A stretch of DNA of 64,000 bases from positions 2,232,001-2,296,000 of the forward strand of contig NZ_CP063845.1 of the NCBI RefSeq assembly GCF_021018745.1. Direction: 5' to 3'. Shown piece by piece: positions 28,717 to 37,611 of the stretch. The position numbers were made by a program, and so were the translations under genes. The notes under the pieces are model-generated. The model ran no database searches. It was given only the letters and a program-made list of their open reading frames with translations, and was not told the DNA's origin. The first letter of the stretch is position 1, and each line of letters opens with the position of its first letter. Source of the DNA: Gloeobacter morelensis MG652769. Lineage in GTDB: Bacteria; Cyanobacteriota; Cyanobacteriia; Gloeobacterales; Gloeobacteraceae.

Positions 28717-28789
28717 TGGGGAATGGTGTAATTGGCAACACGTCAGGTTCTGGCCCTGAAGTCTCTAGGTTCGAGTCCTAGTTCCCCAG
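28717..28789 (+). tRNA. tRNA-Gln (anticodon CTG)
   Basis: The 73-base cloverleaf is complete. The acceptor stem is TGGGGAA with TTCCCCA (28717-28723 and 28782-28788), D arm GTGT...ACAC, anticodon stem TCAGG with CCTGA around loop TTCTGGC giving anticodon CTG, and T arm CTAGG-TTCGAGT-CCTAG. G28789 is the discriminator. The U1-A72 pair is typical of bacterial tRNA-Gln. The 3' CCA is not encoded. It sits 11 bases upstream of the tadA start on the same strand. Confidence 0.96.
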
Positions 28790-28799
28790 CTAAGCCCGA

Positions 28800-29270
28800 G
28801 TGAAAAGTCACAGCGAGTGGATGGCCCTTGCCTTAGATCTGGCGCGCGAGGCGGGCCGGGTAGGGGAGGTGCCCGTGGGTGCGCTGGTGGTGGATGCGGC
28901 CGGAGCGCTCATTGCCACCGGCGCCAACCGCCGCGAGCGCGACTATGACCCGACCGCCCACGCCGAGATCGTGGCGATGCGCGCCGCCTGCACGAAGCTG
29001 CGCGACTGGCGGCTGGTCGGCTGCACGCTCTACGTCACCCTGGAGCCCTGTGCAATGTGCGCCAGTGCGATATTGCAATCGCGCCTGGGTCTACTGGTCT
29101 ACGGCGCTGACGATCCAAAGGCCGGGGCCGTAGGTTCAGTACTGAACTTACCGGCAAGCGCCGTAAGCTTTCACCGTCTGCCCATTGTTGCCGGCATTGA
29201 AGAGCGGGCCTGCCGACGGCTGTTAAGCGATTGGTTCGAGCAGCACCGTAGTAGGGATAAACTCCTATAG
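28800..29270 (+). CDS. tadA: tRNA-specific adenosine deaminase
   Basis: This 156-residue zinc enzyme converts adenosine to inosine at the wobble position of tRNA-Arg(ACG). The zinc site is His54 and Glu56 (TAHAEIVAM) with Cys84 and Cys87 (EPCAMCASA). VGEVPVGALVV and ANRRERDYDPTAH are characteristic. The GTG at 28800 is chosen because the conserved N-terminal helix (SEWMALALDLAREAG) begins there. The next in-frame ATG at residue 8 would cut into it. Only 10 bases separate the GTG from the end of tRNA-Gln, so there is no room for a Shine-Dalgarno outside the tRNA. If the tRNA is processed out, the mRNA is nearly leaderless. Confidence 0.93.
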   Translation: MKSHSEWMALALDLAREAGRVGEVPVGALVVDAAGALIATGANRRERDYDPTAHAEIVAMRAACTKLRDWRLVGCTLYVTLEPCAMCASAILQSRLGLLVYGADDPKAGAVGSVLNLPASAVSFHRLPIVAGIEERACRRLLSDWFEQHRSRDKLL

Positions 29271-29302
29271 TCGTCGGAGCACTCATGGCGGTAAGGCAGT
29301 TT

Positions 29303-29551
29303 CTAACTGGCTTGTAGGAGCGAACGGACCGTCAGGATTTCGTCAGAGTGCAGCGCTTTGACCTGAGAACAAGGAACTACTACAACAGCAATCGATTCTC
29401 CAACGGCATTGAATACTTCCAGGACACAGCCTTCCTCGCCTCCTTTCGGATGAGGGACGCGATCAACGAGAGTGGCGACATCCCCTTTGCGGAGGCCATG
29501 CTCCGGCAGATCGCGCAAAAGTGCAACGTACTGATACAAATCAAGGCTCAT
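29303..29551 (-). CDS. DUF4926-family small protein
   Basis: This 82-residue protein matches the DUF4926 pattern: an N-terminal YQYVALLRDLPEHGLRKGDV, then a small beta-barrel-like segment (VATLVDRV, EEGCVLEVFNAVGESIAVVV) ending in a charged C-terminus. Such proteins are common in cyanobacteria next to DUF6883 genes. Its ATG overlaps the stop of the upstream DUF6883 gene (ATGA, 29548-29551), so the two are translationally coupled. Function is unknown. The gene-pair layout is compatible with a toxin-antitoxin-like module but nothing in the sequence proves it. Confidence 0.8.
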   Translation of the reverse strand: MSLDLYQYVALLRDLPEHGLRKGDVATLVDRVPHPKGGEEGCVLEVFNAVGESIAVVVVPCSQVKALHSDEILTVRSLLQAS

Positions 29552-29883
29552 TTGCTGTTCTCCTTCAAAGGTTTGAGAGTGACAAACTGGAAATTCTCAT
29601 CCAGGGATCTTTGAAGCCAAATCGTAACTACACCCAGCCTGAAACCATTTGGACCTTGTATTTCTCCCGACACTTCATAGAATGTTCCATACTCATTTTC
29701 TCTATCTCTTCTAGCGTCGTTACGAGCAATCAAATCGTTTATTGCAGACAGTAGAAACTCTGGATTGCTCAGCAGAAAACCTGCCTGTGCCAAATATTTG
29801 GATTTGTCGTCACGGACTCTGGGTACCAACAGGTACCGCGTGAGCTTTTGTTCCGGAATTAGCGCACTCTGGGGGATCTTCAT
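29548..29883 (-). CDS. DUF6883-family protein
   Basis: This 111-residue protein starts at ATG 29883 with MKIPQSALIPEQKLTRYLL, the usual DUF6883 beginning. The frame is open upstream to 29943, but that would start next to the glnA terminator hairpin and adds an atypical 20-residue leader. The middle KSKYLAQAGFLLSNPEFLL and the C-terminal strands (EVSGEIQGPNGFRLGVVTIW) fit the family. DUF6883 and DUF4926 genes often occur together in cyanobacteria. The region is AT-richer than its neighbours, consistent with an acquired cassette. Confidence 0.8.
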   Translation of the reverse strand: MKIPQSALIPEQKLTRYLLVPRVRDDKSKYLAQAGFLLSNPEFLLSAINDLIARNDARRDRENEYGTFYEVSGEIQGPNGFRLGVVTIWLQRSLDENFQFVTLKPLKENSK

Positions 29884-29946
29884 CCCGCTATCCGCGGTCC
29901 CGTATTCAGCATAGGCCAAGGGAAACTCCCGCGCACAAACCAAGAG

Positions 29947-29970
29947 CCCCGGCAGCGCTTGCTGCCGGGG
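29947..29970 (-). terminator. Hairpin terminator after glnA
   Basis: CCCCGGCAGC and GCTGCCGGGG form a perfect 10-bp stem with a 4-base loop, starting 25 bases after the glnA stop. The following bases on the minus strand (CTCTTGGTTTG) are only moderately T-rich. It separates glnA from the downstream DUF6883/DUF4926 pair and supports the shorter DUF6883 start at 29883. Confidence 0.8.
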
Positions 29971-29994
29971 TTCAAAATGCCACTCAGAGGTCCG

Positions 29995-31413
29995 TTAGAC
30001 GTCGAAGTAGAGCGAGAACTCGTAGGGGTGGGGTCTGAGGGACATCGGGATCACTTCTTTTTCGAGCTTGTACTCGATCCAGACGTTGATTAGCTCCTCG
30101 CTGAAGACACCGCCTTCGGTCAGAAAAGCGTGGTCCTCTTCGAGCGCCTTGAGCGCTTCGGAGAGCGAACCGGGGGTGGAGGGCACCTTGGCCAACTCCT
30201 CGGCGGACAGCTCGTAAATGTCGACATCGAGGGGCTCGCCCGGGTCTATTTTGTTCTTGATGCCGTCGAGACCCGCCATCAGCATCGCCGCAAAGGCGAT
30301 GTAGGCGTTGGAGCTGGCGTCGGGGCAGCGGAATTCCAGGCGCTTGGCCTTGGGGCTCTTGCCGCTCAGCGGAATGCGGATCGAAGCGGAGCGGTTGCCC
30401 TGGGAGTACGCCAGGTTCACCGGCGCCTCGAAACCGGGCACCAGGCGCTTGTAGGAGTTGGTGGTCGGGTTGGAAAACGCCAGAATCGCCGGGGCGTGCT
30501 TGAGGAGACCGCCGATATAGTAGAGCGCCATTTCGCTCAAGTCGGCGTACTTGTCGCCTGCGAACAGCGGCTGGCCGTCCTTCCAGAGCGACTGGTGGGT
30601 GTGCATGCCGGTGCCGTTGTCATTAAAGATTGGCTTGGGCATGAAGGTCGCCACCTTGCCGTGCTTGCGGGCGACGTTTTTGATCACGTACTTGTAGATT
30701 TGCAGCGCGTCCGCCGCCTCTACCATCGACAAAAAGCGCACCCCGAGTTCGGCCTGACCGCCGGAGGCCACCTCGTGGTGGTGCTTCTCGATGGGCACTC
30801 CCAGGCTGCCCATGGTCAGCAGCATCTCCGTGCGGATGTCCTGCATCGAGTCGGTGGGTGCAACCGGGAAGTACCCTTCTTTGTTGCGCGGCTTGTAGCC
30901 CAGGTTCGGGCCTTCGCTGCGGCCGGTGTTCCAGTTGCCTTCGACCGAGTCGAGATAGTAGTAGCCCGCATTCTGGGTCTGATCGAAGCGCACATCGTCG
31001 AAGATGAAAAATTCCGCCTCGGGACCGAAGTAGGCGGTGTCGGCGATGCCGGTGCCTTTGAGATATTCAAGTGCCTTCGCGGCAATCGTGCGCGGGTCGC
31101 GGCCGTAGGGTTCGCCCGTGCGCGGCTCGCGGATCGAGCAGGTAAGGCTCAAAGTCGTTTCTTTGAAGAACGGATCGATGAACGCCGTGCTCGGATCCGG
31201 CACCATCAACATGTCCGACTCGTTGATGGCCTTCCAGCCACGGATGCTCGAACCGTCAAAAGGGATGCCCTCGGCAAAAGCATCCGCATCGATCTGGTTG
31301 GTGGCAAACGAACAATGCTGCCAGGTGCCCGGCAAATCGATGAACTTTAAGTCAACTATTTTGACGTCCTCATCCTGAATCATCTTGAGAACGTCGTCGG
31401 GAGTCTTCGCCAT
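29995..31413 (-). CDS. glnA: Glutamine synthetase type I
   Basis: This 472-residue cytosolic enzyme forms dodecamers and makes glutamine from glutamate, ammonia and ATP. The family signatures are present: FDGSSIRGW near the N-terminus, [12 protein letters not shown] (metal ligands), [32 protein letters not shown], and the NRSASIRIP flap. Length is that of GSI. The [16 protein letters not shown] helix is also typical. The gene is preceded by a GGAGAG ribosome site and an NtcA-type promoter. In cyanobacteria GS is usually controlled through NtcA and inactivating factors rather than adenylylation. No gif gene is visible nearby. Confidence 0.97.
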   Translation of the reverse strand: MAKTPDDVLKMIQDEDVKIVDLKFIDLPGTWQHCSFATNQIDADAFAEGIPFDGSSIRGWKAINESDMLMVPDPSTAFIDPFFKETTLSLTCSIREPRTGEPYGRDPRTIAAKALEYLKGTGIADTAYFGPEAEFFIFDDVRFDQTQNAGYYYLDSVEGNWNTGRSEGPNLGYKPRNKEGYFPVAPTDSMQDIRTEMLLTMGSLGVPIEKHHHEVASGGQAELGVRFLSMVEAADALQIYKYVIKNVARKHGKVATFMPKPIFNDNGTGMHTHQSLWKDGQPLFAGDKYADLSEMALYYIGGLLKHAPAILAFSNPTTNSYKRLVPGFEAPVNLAYSQGNRSASIRIPLSGKSPKAKRLEFRCPDASSNAYIAFAAMLMAGLDGIKNKIDPGEPLDVDIYELSAEELAKVPSTPGSLSEALKALEEDHAFLTEGGVFSEELINVWIEYKLEKEVIPMSLRPHPYEFSLYFDV

Positions 31414-31486
31414 GTCGAGGCTCTCCTAGAGCTGTAGTGGGCCAAGTGAAAGAGTGGAGCCAAGCCGGCCAGGGCAGGGCCAACCC

Positions 31487-31528
31487 ATACTAAGGAGGCT
31501 CAGGGAGGTGTTTTGTAGTCTGAGATAC
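31487..31528 (-). promoter_or_regulatory. NtcA-activated promoter of glnA
   Basis: Read on the minus strand, the palindrome GTA-TCTCAGAC-TAC (31528-31515) matches the NtcA consensus GTA-N8-TAC exactly. It is followed after 22 bases by TAGTAT (31492-31487), matching the -10 form TA-N3-T. The 20-24 base spacing is that of canonical NtcA-activated promoters. Transcription would begin near 31480, giving a leader of roughly 65 bases before the glnA ATG at 31413. The site lies in the glnA-argH divergent region, so it could also affect argH. Confidence 0.88.
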
Positions 31529-31605
31529 GCTCTTGCGGTGTGCTGCGCGGGGCTTCGGCGGCGGTGTGGGGATATGCTGATGAAGTTGTCTGTCTGCTGT
31601 TCACT

Positions 31606-33012
31606 ATGACCGCCACCCCCTGGAGCGCCCGCTTTGAAGCGGGCCTGCACCCGACCGTCGCCGCCTTTAATGCGAGCATCGGCTTCGACATCGAGCTTAT
31701 CGAGTACGACCTGAGCGGCTCGGCGGCCCACGCCCGGATGCTGGCCCATAGCGGCATCCTCAGCGAAGCGGAGGCTGAGGCGCTAGTCGGTGGTCTTGAG
31801 CAGATCCGCTCGGAGTGGCGCACCGGTCGGTTCTGTCCGGGTCTTGAACAAGAGGATGTGCACTATGCCGTCGAGCGGCGGCTGGTGGAACTGGTGGGCG
31901 AGGTGGGCAAGAAACTGCACACGGCCCGCTCGCGCAACGACCAGGTGGGTACCGACCTCAGGCTGTGGCTGCGCGATCGGATCGACCGGATTGTCGGGCG
32001 ACTTGGCGCATTTCAGCGCACCCTGCTGGATCTGGCCGCTTGCCACGTCGAGACGCTCATTCCCGGTTATACCCACCTGCAGCGGGCACAACCGGTGAGC
32101 CTCGCCCACCACCTGCTTGCCTACATCGAGATGGGCGAGCGCGACATCGAGCGGCTGACGCAGATCCGCGCGCGCGTCAACGTCTGTCCGCTGGGCTCCG
32201 GGGCGCTCGCCGGAACGGTCCTACCCATCGACCGGCACTACACCGCTCAGCTTCTCGGTTTTGTCACCCTCAGCGAAAATTCGCTCGATGCGGTGAGCGA
32301 CCGCGACTATGTGGTCGAATTTCTGGCGGCAGCGAGCCTGATTGCCGTGCACCTGAGCCGGCTTTCAGAAGAAATCATCCTCTGGGCTTCGCAAGAATTT
32401 CGCTTTGTTGCCCTCACCGACCGCTGTGCCACCGGCTCCAGCCTGATGCCCCAAAAGAAAAATCCGGACGTGCCGGAACTGGTGCGCGGCAAGACGGGCC
32501 GCATCTTTGGTCACCTGATGGGGATGCTCACCGTACTTAAGGGGCTGCCGCTCGCCTACAACAAAGACCTGCAGGAGGACAAAGAGGGTATCTTCGATGC
32601 GGCGCGCTCGGTCGAAAGTTCTCTAGAGGCGATGACAATTCTGCTGGCCGAGGGCATCGTCTTTCAGCCCGACCGGCTTGCCGGGGCTGTCGAAGAAGAT
32701 TTCTCCAACGCTACCGACGCCGCCGACTACCTGGTGCGCAAGGGGGTGCCCTTCCGGGAGGCCTACGGCGTGATCGGAGCGGTGGTCAAGCATTGCTTAA
32801 AATCGCAGGCGCTGCTGCGGGAGCTGCCCATTGCCCAGTGGCGGCACTTTCATCCAGCCTTCGACGAGGATCTCTACGCGGCTATCACCCCCAGAACGGT
32901 GGTGGCCGCCCGCAACAGCTACGGCGGCACCGGCTTCGAGCAGGTGCGCGCCGCCCTCGGGCGCGCCGAGGCCCGCTGGCAAGGACATTTCCCCTCCGCT
33001 GCGGCCCATTAA
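31606..33012 (+). CDS. argH: Argininosuccinate lyase
   Basis: This 468-residue enzyme cleaves argininosuccinate to arginine and fumarate, the last step of arginine synthesis. The fumarase/aspartase-superfamily signature [16 protein letters not shown] is intact, as are [19 protein letters not shown] and [18 protein letters not shown]. The start at ATG 31606 ([19 protein letters not shown]) is chosen because the conserved N-terminus begins here. Upstream in-frame codons from 31540 run through the promoter region. It is divergent from glnA across a short control region containing the NtcA site, bringing two nitrogen-assimilation genes together. Confidence 0.95.
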   Translation: MTATPWSARFEAGLHPTVAAFNASIGFDIELIEYDLSGSAAHARMLAHSGILSEAEAEALVGGLEQIRSEWRTGRFCPGLEQEDVHYAVERRLVELVGEVGKKLHTARSRNDQVGTDLRLWLRDRIDRIVGRLGAFQRTLLDLAACHVETLIPGYTHLQRAQPVSLAHHLLAYIEMGERDIERLTQIRARVNVCPLGSGALAGTVLPIDRHYTAQLLGFVTLSENSLDAVSDRDYVVEFLAAASLIAVHLSRLSEEIILWASQEFRFVALTDRCATGSSLMPQKKNPDVPELVRGKTGRIFGHLMGMLTVLKGLPLAYNKDLQEDKEGIFDAARSVESSLEAMTILLAEGIVFQPDRLAGAVEEDFSNATDAADYLVRKGVPFREAYGVIGAVVKHCLKSQALLRELPIAQWRHFHPAFDEDLYAAITPRTVVAARNSYGGTGFEQVRAALGRAEARWQGHFPSAAAH

Positions 33013-33078
33013 GTGGACAAATTGTCTACTAGATGTCCAGCGGTATAAGCCGGTAAGACATGGCGAAAACCCGCGCCA

Positions 33079-33321
33079 CTAGAGGTTGTGGGCGAGGCGC
33101 AACACCTCGATAAGAAAGCTTGCCGCCTTGCGCGCGCTGTCGTGAGCGTGCTCTTCGACAAGGGCACAGGCCTCCTCCAGGTCGGTCTCAGCCGCCATTG
33201 CGCTTTGCAGGTCGTTGGTGATCTCCCCGAGCCTGCGGCAGGCGTCGAGCACACGCGGATCACCGAGCGGAAGGCACTGGAGCACCTCGAGCGCATTGGC
33301 AAATGTATCGTCCGCTGACAT
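33079..33321 (-). CDS. Hypothetical helical protein, 80 residues
   Basis: This small acidic, all-helical protein (MSADDTFANALEVLQCLPLG start; ETDLEEACALVEEHAHDSAR) has no signal peptide and no recognised family. It has normal codon bias and amino-acid composition. It is convergent with argH (gap 66 bases) and divergent from the 33522 gene. It resembles short cyanobacterial conserved proteins in size and charge, but I cannot assign it. Confidence 0.65.
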   Translation of the reverse strand: MSADDTFANALEVLQCLPLGDPRVLDACRRLGEITNDLQSAMAAETDLEEACALVEEHAHDSARKAASFLIEVLRLAHNL

Positions 33322-33521
33322 AGATTATTTTAAGAGAAGGACTGCGAGAAATACTACACGCTCTCCGAGCGTATTTCCAGTAAAATCTCACGAAAGTGTG
33401 AAAAATCCCACAGATTGCGTCGGGCGGCGCCGGGGATCGCCTTCCCATGCCCGGGGGTGCCTGCACCGGTAAGTTACCGCCGATGGGATAACATAGTATC
33501 ACCGTATACACGTAAACGGCA

Positions 33522-34193
33522 ATGAATGGTGCACTTCCAAAACGTCAGTTCCCTCTTGGGCAATTGCTGGAGAATTTCCTCAACGAAGCCCGCATGACCC
33601 AGACGGATTTTTGTTTGCTTTCGGTCGATCAGTACACCGGCGAACGCAACATTACGCAAAACACCCTGCGGCGGATCATGCTGGGCTACAACCCGCACGG
33701 GCCAAACCGCCAGGCGGTTCCGTACAACCCGACACCCAAGATCGTCCGCAGTATCCACACGGTTTTCAGCCGCATTCGCGATTGGGAGCAGAGTGTCACT
33801 GCCGCCCTGTTTGAAAATTACAATCGTCTGCTCAAAGAGCGCATGGAGCGCGAGGAAGGCGAAGAGGAACGCCACTGGCACGGGCGGCTTGCTAAGCTCG
33901 AAAAGCTGATCGTGGACCGGCCCGAAATCGAACAGTTGCGCCTGGTGTGCAAGCAGTCCGTGGGTCTGGTGCCCGAGCGCAGCGAGGCGGAATTGTTCAA
34001 TCTGGCGGGGATTGCCGGCGAATTTGCGGCCTCCGACTTTCGCAACGGCCACAAAGGCTTCGTCGGTCTTCCCAAGCGCAAGGGCGAGCTGATTTTGGAG
34101 CTGCGCAACACCGGGCTCAATCCCCAGGAGCAGCAGGAGATTATGAGCAAGCTGGAGACGATCGTGCAAACTTATCTGCAGACCTTGCTGTGA
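33522..34193 (+). CDS. Hypothetical protein with an N-terminal HTH-like region
   Basis: This 223-residue soluble protein has an N-terminal segment ([20 protein letters not shown], then [15 protein letters not shown]) with the spacing of an XRE-type helix-turn-helix, though it is not a clear match. The middle is charged and helical ([20 protein letters not shown]). The C-terminal part ([20 protein letters not shown], ending in a [13 protein letters not shown] helix) is unrecognised. The next gene starts 17 bases downstream, so an operon is likely. A DNA-binding role is a weak inference. Confidence 0.75.
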   Translation: MNGALPKRQFPLGQLLENFLNEARMTQTDFCLLSVDQYTGERNITQNTLRRIMLGYNPHGPNRQAVPYNPTPKIVRSIHTVFSRIRDWEQSVTAALFENYNRLLKERMEREEGEEERHWHGRLAKLEKLIVDRPEIEQLRLVCKQSVGLVPERSEAELFNLAGIAGEFAASDFRNGHKGFVGLPKRKGELILELRNTGLNPQEQQEIMSKLETIVQTYLQTLL

Positions 34194-34210
34194 ATCGGGA
34201 GCATCCTGTT

Positions 34211-34537
34211 GTGATTATCAGCACCACCACCGTCGTCGAAGGCCGCCCGGTCCGGAGCTATCTGGGCGTCGTGACCGGCGAGGCCATCCTGGGCGCCAAC
34301 GTCTTCGCCGACTTTTTTGCCAAGATCCGCGACATCGTGGGCGGTCGCTCCGCCGCCTACGAGCGAGAATTGCGCAAAGCCCGCCAGATTGCCATGGACG
34401 AGATGACCCGCGAGGCGCGCGAACTGGGCGCCGATGGGGTGATTGGCGTCGACATCGACTACGAGACCATCTCCGTCCCCGAAGGCGGCAGCATGCTGAT
34501 GGTCTCGGTCTCCGGCACCGCCGTCCAACTCAGCTGA
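34211..34537 (+). CDS. YbjQ/UPF0145 family protein
   Basis: This 108-residue protein has the YbjQ/DUF74 heavy-metal-binding-like fold: the N-terminal strand [20 protein letters not shown], the central [24 protein letters not shown] segment split by the family's conserved glycines, and [16 protein letters not shown] with [14 protein letters not shown]. These proteins form pentameric rings in solved members but have no firm function. The start is the GTG at 34211 behind a weak GGGAG. The frame is open upstream but that part is antisense-like within the 33522 gene. It precedes dus by 10 bases. Confidence 0.88.
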   Translation: MIISTTTVVEGRPVRSYLGVVTGEAILGANVFADFFAKIRDIVGGRSAAYERELRKARQIAMDEMTREARELGADGVIGVDIDYETISVPEGGSMLMVSVSGTAVQLS

Positions 34538-34547
34538 GACACGTTCT

Positions 34548-35576
34548 ATGGAAATGTCCGCCGCCCGCCGGGCGCGCCTCGCCTCACCCCTCACCCTCGG
34601 TTCGCGCCGCTTCGCCAGCCGCGTACTCCAATCGCCGCTGGCCGGGGTGACCGACAAGGCGTTTCGGCAGCTGGTGCGCCGCTTTGCACCCCGCTCGCTG
34701 TTGTACACCGAGATGGTGAGCGCCTCGGGGCTGCACTACAGCCGCTCGCTGCCGCAGATCATGGACATTGCAGAAGGCGAGACGCCCATCGGCATTCAGC
34801 TGTTCGATTGCCGCCCCGACTTTCTGGCGGAGGCGGCGCGCGTCGCCGAGGCCCAGGGTGCCGATGTGATCGACATCAACATGGGTTGCCCGGTCAACAA
34901 GATCACCAAAAACGGCGGCGGCTCCTCGCTCCTGCGCGATCCGGCCACCGCGGCCAGCATCGTCGCTGCAGTCGCAGGGGCGGTGGGGGTGCCTGTCACC
35001 GTCAAGACGCGCCTGGGTTGGAGCGACGGGGAGATCAACATCCTCGAATTTGCGCGCCTGATGCAAGAAAGCGGTGCTCAGATGCTGACGGTCCACGCCC
35101 GCACCCGCGCCCAGAGTTTCGAGGGCACCGCCCGCTGGGAGTGGATAGCCCGGGTCAAAGCGCAACTGGCCATCCCGGTTATCGCCAACGGCGACATCTT
35201 TTCGATCGACGCGGCGATTCGCTGTCTGGAGTTGACCGGTGCCGACGGCGTCATGTGCGCGCGCGGCACGATGGGGGCTCCGCACCTGGTAGGCCAGATC
35301 GACCACTACCTGCGCACCGGCGAGCGGCTACCCGACCCGACGCCCCGCGAGCGCCTCGAACTGGCCTGTGTCCATCTCCACTTGCTGTTCGACTATCTGG
35401 GCGTGCCGGGGGTGCGCCGGGCGCGCAAGCACATGGGCTGGTACGTGCGCGACTTTCCCGGTGCGGCGGCTTTGCGCGCCCAACTGATGTGCGTTGAGAC
35501 GGTCGAGCAGGGAGAAGTGTTGTTGAGGGAAACCATCGACCGCTTAGAAGCGGCTCCGGCACTGGTCAAAACCTGA
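34548..35576 (+). CDS. tRNA-dihydrouridine synthase
   Basis: This 342-residue flavoenzyme reduces specific uridines in the tRNA D-loop. The FMN-binding TIM barrel is recognised from VLQSPLAGVTDKAFRQLVRR (26-45), the catalytic Cys114 in DINMGCPVNKITKNGGGSSL, VTVKTRLGW, MLTVHARTRAQSFEG and IPVIANGDIFS. The C-terminal helical domain holds RKHMGWYVRDFPGA. The motif set is most like DusB. It ends 11 bases into the convergent Uma2-family gene. It is probably co-transcribed with the YbjQ-like gene. Confidence 0.92.
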   Translation: MEMSAARRARLASPLTLGSRRFASRVLQSPLAGVTDKAFRQLVRRFAPRSLLYTEMVSASGLHYSRSLPQIMDIAEGETPIGIQLFDCRPDFLAEAARVAEAQGADVIDINMGCPVNKITKNGGGSSLLRDPATAASIVAAVAGAVGVPVTVKTRLGWSDGEINILEFARLMQESGAQMLTVHARTRAQSFEGTARWEWIARVKAQLAIPVIANGDIFSIDAAIRCLELTGADGVMCARGTMGAPHLVGQIDHYLRTGERLPDPTPRERLELACVHLHLLFDYLGVPGVRRARKHMGWYVRDFPGAAALRAQLMCVETVEQGEVLLRETIDRLEAAPALVKT

Positions 35577-36153
35577 TGTTTTCATAAATCGCAGCCATCG
35601 GGATCTGCATTCCAAGGCTGTCGAAGGACACCACCGACGGCTCATTGTAGAAGTGTAGTAGCCAGATATTCTCAGCGGTAACACTGCGGCGAAAGCACTC
35701 GACGCTGGCTTTTTGGCTGTCGATCAAAATGTATTCGCGCAGAGTAGCGATACGGCGGTACTGTTCGAACTTGCGACCTCGATCGTAGGCTTCAGTCGAT
35801 GGAGAAAGTATCTCAATAATGGTACAAGGATACTGAATAATATAGACAGCGTCGTCATCTCGTTTGTCGCAAGTGACCATGACATCCGGGTAAAAAAACG
35901 GGCCTTCGTGATCGACTTGAACTTTCAGATCACTGACGAAATACCGACAAGAACCACCTTGTAAGTGATTTCTAAGCGCCGCAGCCAGGTTGAGAGCAAT
36001 GGAATTGTGGGCAACTGTACCGCCGGTCATGGCAGAAATCTTGCCGTCGGCAAACTCGTGGCGAATGCATTGTTGCCGCTCCCACTCCAAATATTCAGTT
36101 GGCGACCATAATCCAGATTCCTTGTCCGCGATCACAAAAAATTGGTCCTCCAA
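35566..36153 (-). CDS. Uma2-family putative endonuclease (DUF820)
   Basis: This 195-residue protein belongs to the very large cyanobacterial Uma2/DUF820 family, which has a PD-(D/E)XK nuclease-like core. The N-terminal WSPTEYLEWERQQCIRHEFADG, YFVSDLKVQVDHEGPFFYPD (nuclease-core Asp and the PDVMV strand), and CTIIEILSPSTEAYDRGRK with EYILIDSQKASVECF are the hallmark segments. Activity has not been shown for most members. The gene is AT-richer than its neighbours. A second, IS-disrupted Uma2 gene lies at 47744. Confidence 0.85.
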   Translation of the reverse strand: MEDQFFVIADKESGLWSPTEYLEWERQQCIRHEFADGKISAMTGGTVAHNSIALNLAAALRNHLQGGSCRYFVSDLKVQVDHEGPFFYPDVMVTCDKRDDDAVYIIQYPCTIIEILSPSTEAYDRGRKFEQYRRIATLREYILIDSQKASVECFRRSVTAENIWLLHFYNEPSVVSFDSLGMQIPMAAIYENIRF

Positions 36154-36195
36154 AATCGGTCTTTATTCAAGGGCAGGCTTCTTTGTGGCAGGATG

Positions 36196-37356
36196 CTAAC
36201 GACCGGCGGCCTGCGAGGAGATGTGCTCAGGTATCGGTCCGCCCGCTTCGGGTTCGCTTTCACCTGCGGCCTGGGCCGCCTCGTACTCGGCTTTGAGTTT
36301 GGCGATCAATTCGCCCCGGCGGTCGTAGAGGCGTTTGAGCGGGCGCGGCTCGGCGTTCTCCAGGGCGTAGGCGGTCAGTAGCGGCAGGGCAATCGTCGAA
36401 TCGACGTAGCAGACCACCGTGTCCGGCAGGCGGTCGGGGTCCACTTTGCCCCAGGAGACCGCCTCGGAGGGGGTAGCCCCCGACAGGCCGCCGGTATCCG
36501 GCCGCGCGTCGGTCACCTGCAAAAAGTAGTCGTGGCCCTTCTCTTGAATGCCCAGGACTTCTTGGATTTGCGGTTCGGTCTGGAGCATGAAGTTCTTGGG
36601 TGAACCGCCCCCGAGAATCCAGACCCCGCTCTCGCCCCCGGAGCGCTTGGCGTCCAGCACAATGGCCGCGGTCTCGTTGACGTCGAGCGAGACATCGAGG
36701 CGCGGACCTTTGCCGTCGAGGGCCATCGCCGCGATGTTCATGCCGATCGAAGAATCGCCCGGACTGGAGGTGTAGATTGGCACTCCCAGACGATAGGCCG
36801 CGGCAAGCAGCGATTTATTCTCCAGTCCCAACTGCCGCTCGCGCTCGGCGACGTACTTGCCCGCCAGGTAGTGAAATTCGGCGGTGCCCATGGCGGCTTG
36901 AAACTCGGGAGCTTTGAAAATTTCGCGAAAGAAGCGGTCGGTCGAGAGCAAGACGTCGTAGTCGAAGAAGATGTCGTAGATGCGCACCACGCCTTCTTCG
37001 CGCAGGACCACGTCGGAAATATCGGCCCGGCCGCGGCGCAAATCGAGGCCGATGCCGTGGTGGGTGTCGTGATAAAGATTGGCGCCCGTGGAGATGATCC
37101 AGTCGATAAATCCGGCTTCCATCAGCGGAATAATCGCCGCCATACCCAATCCCGTCGGCGTGAGCGCGCCGCTCAGAGTGACACCCACAGTCACCCCCGG
37201 GCGCAGCATGCGCTCGACTAGAAGCCGGGCCGCCTCGCGCAGCCGGCCGGCGTTGTAGGCCAAAAACGTGTTGTCGATGAGGGCGCTCACCGAGATGCCC
37301 GCCCCGATCGGCTGGGGGTCGATCTTTTTGCCCGCCAGAAAGCGATGTTTGGCCAT
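36196..37356 (-). CDS. Deoxyhypusine synthase family protein (possible homospermidine-type synthase)
   Basis: This 386-residue NAD-dependent enzyme homologue has the deoxyhypusine synthase signatures: [15 protein letters not shown] (NAD site), [26 protein letters not shown] and [14 protein letters not shown], which carries the family's active-site lysine region. Eukaryotic and archaeal relatives modify eIF5A, which bacteria lack. Bacterial members are thought to act in polyamine synthesis or on other targets. The start at ATG 37356 ([11 protein letters not shown]) avoids an upstream open frame that overlaps the 37361 gene. The C-terminal 40 residues are charged and low complexity. It lies 4 bases after the 37361 gene. 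Confidence 0.88.
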   Translation of the reverse strand: MAKHRFLAGKKIDPQPIGAGISVSALIDNTFLAYNAGRLREAARLLVERMLRPGVTVGVTLSGALTPTGLGMAAIIPLMEAGFIDWIISTGANLYHDTHHGIGLDLRRGRADISDVVLREEGVVRIYDIFFDYDVLLSTDRFFREIFKAPEFQAAMGTAEFHYLAGKYVAERERQLGLENKSLLAAAYRLGVPIYTSSPGDSSIGMNIAAMALDGKGPRLDVSLDVNETAAIVLDAKRSGGESGVWILGGGSPKNFMLQTEPQIQEVLGIQEKGHDYFLQVTDARPDTGGLSGATPSEAVSWGKVDPDRLPDTVVCYVDSTIALPLLTAYALENAEPRPLKRLYDRRGELIAKLKAEYEAAQAAGESEPEAGGPIPEHISSQAAGR

Positions 37357-37360
37357 AAAT

Positions 37361-37573
37361 TTACGATTCGTCCTCTTCGAGTTCGAGCAGGTGCACGTAA
37401 GCGTCGACCAGTTGGGGGCGACGATACTGCAGGGCCTTGAGCACTTGCCAGTCGGCCAGGGCATCGAAGGCGTGCTCGTAATCGTCGTTTTCGAGGCGGC
37501 GGGCCAGCTCTGCCACTTCTTGGGGCGTCCAGTCCGCGAGGGTCTTGGTTGTGCTGGGGGTGACCACGGCCAT
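37361..37573 (-). CDS. Small helical protein, 70 residues
   Basis: This acidic small protein ([20 protein letters not shown] and LALQYRRP-like helix, ending LLELEEDES) is encoded 4 bases upstream of the deoxyhypusine synthase homologue, so they are presumably translated together. It has no signal peptide and no recognised domain. The tight spacing suggests a functional partner or regulator of the enzyme. That is an inference from position only. Confidence 0.72.
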   Translation of the reverse strand: MAVVTPSTTKTLADWTPQEVAELARRLENDDYEHAFDALADWQVLKALQYRRPQLVDAYVHLLELEEDES

Positions 37574-37611
37574 ATCCTCAAAATTGCGCTTTTTTATCGT
37601 ACCAACTTCTT

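Noticed and set aside
29303-29883. Calling the DUF6883-DUF4926 pair a proven toxin-antitoxin system
   Set aside because: Only the gene layout supports it; neither family has a known toxin fold by eye. Kept as a hypothesis in the findings.
31413-31486. Glutamine riboswitch in the glnA leader
   Set aside because: The predicted leader is only about 65-70 bases and I could not see the conserved glnA RNA motif. The NtcA promoter explains the regulation.
33349-33380. Short hairpin ACGCTC-TCC-GAGCGT near the 33522 promoter
   Set aside because: A 6-bp stem in GC-rich DNA is common by chance, with no T-run or known operator match.
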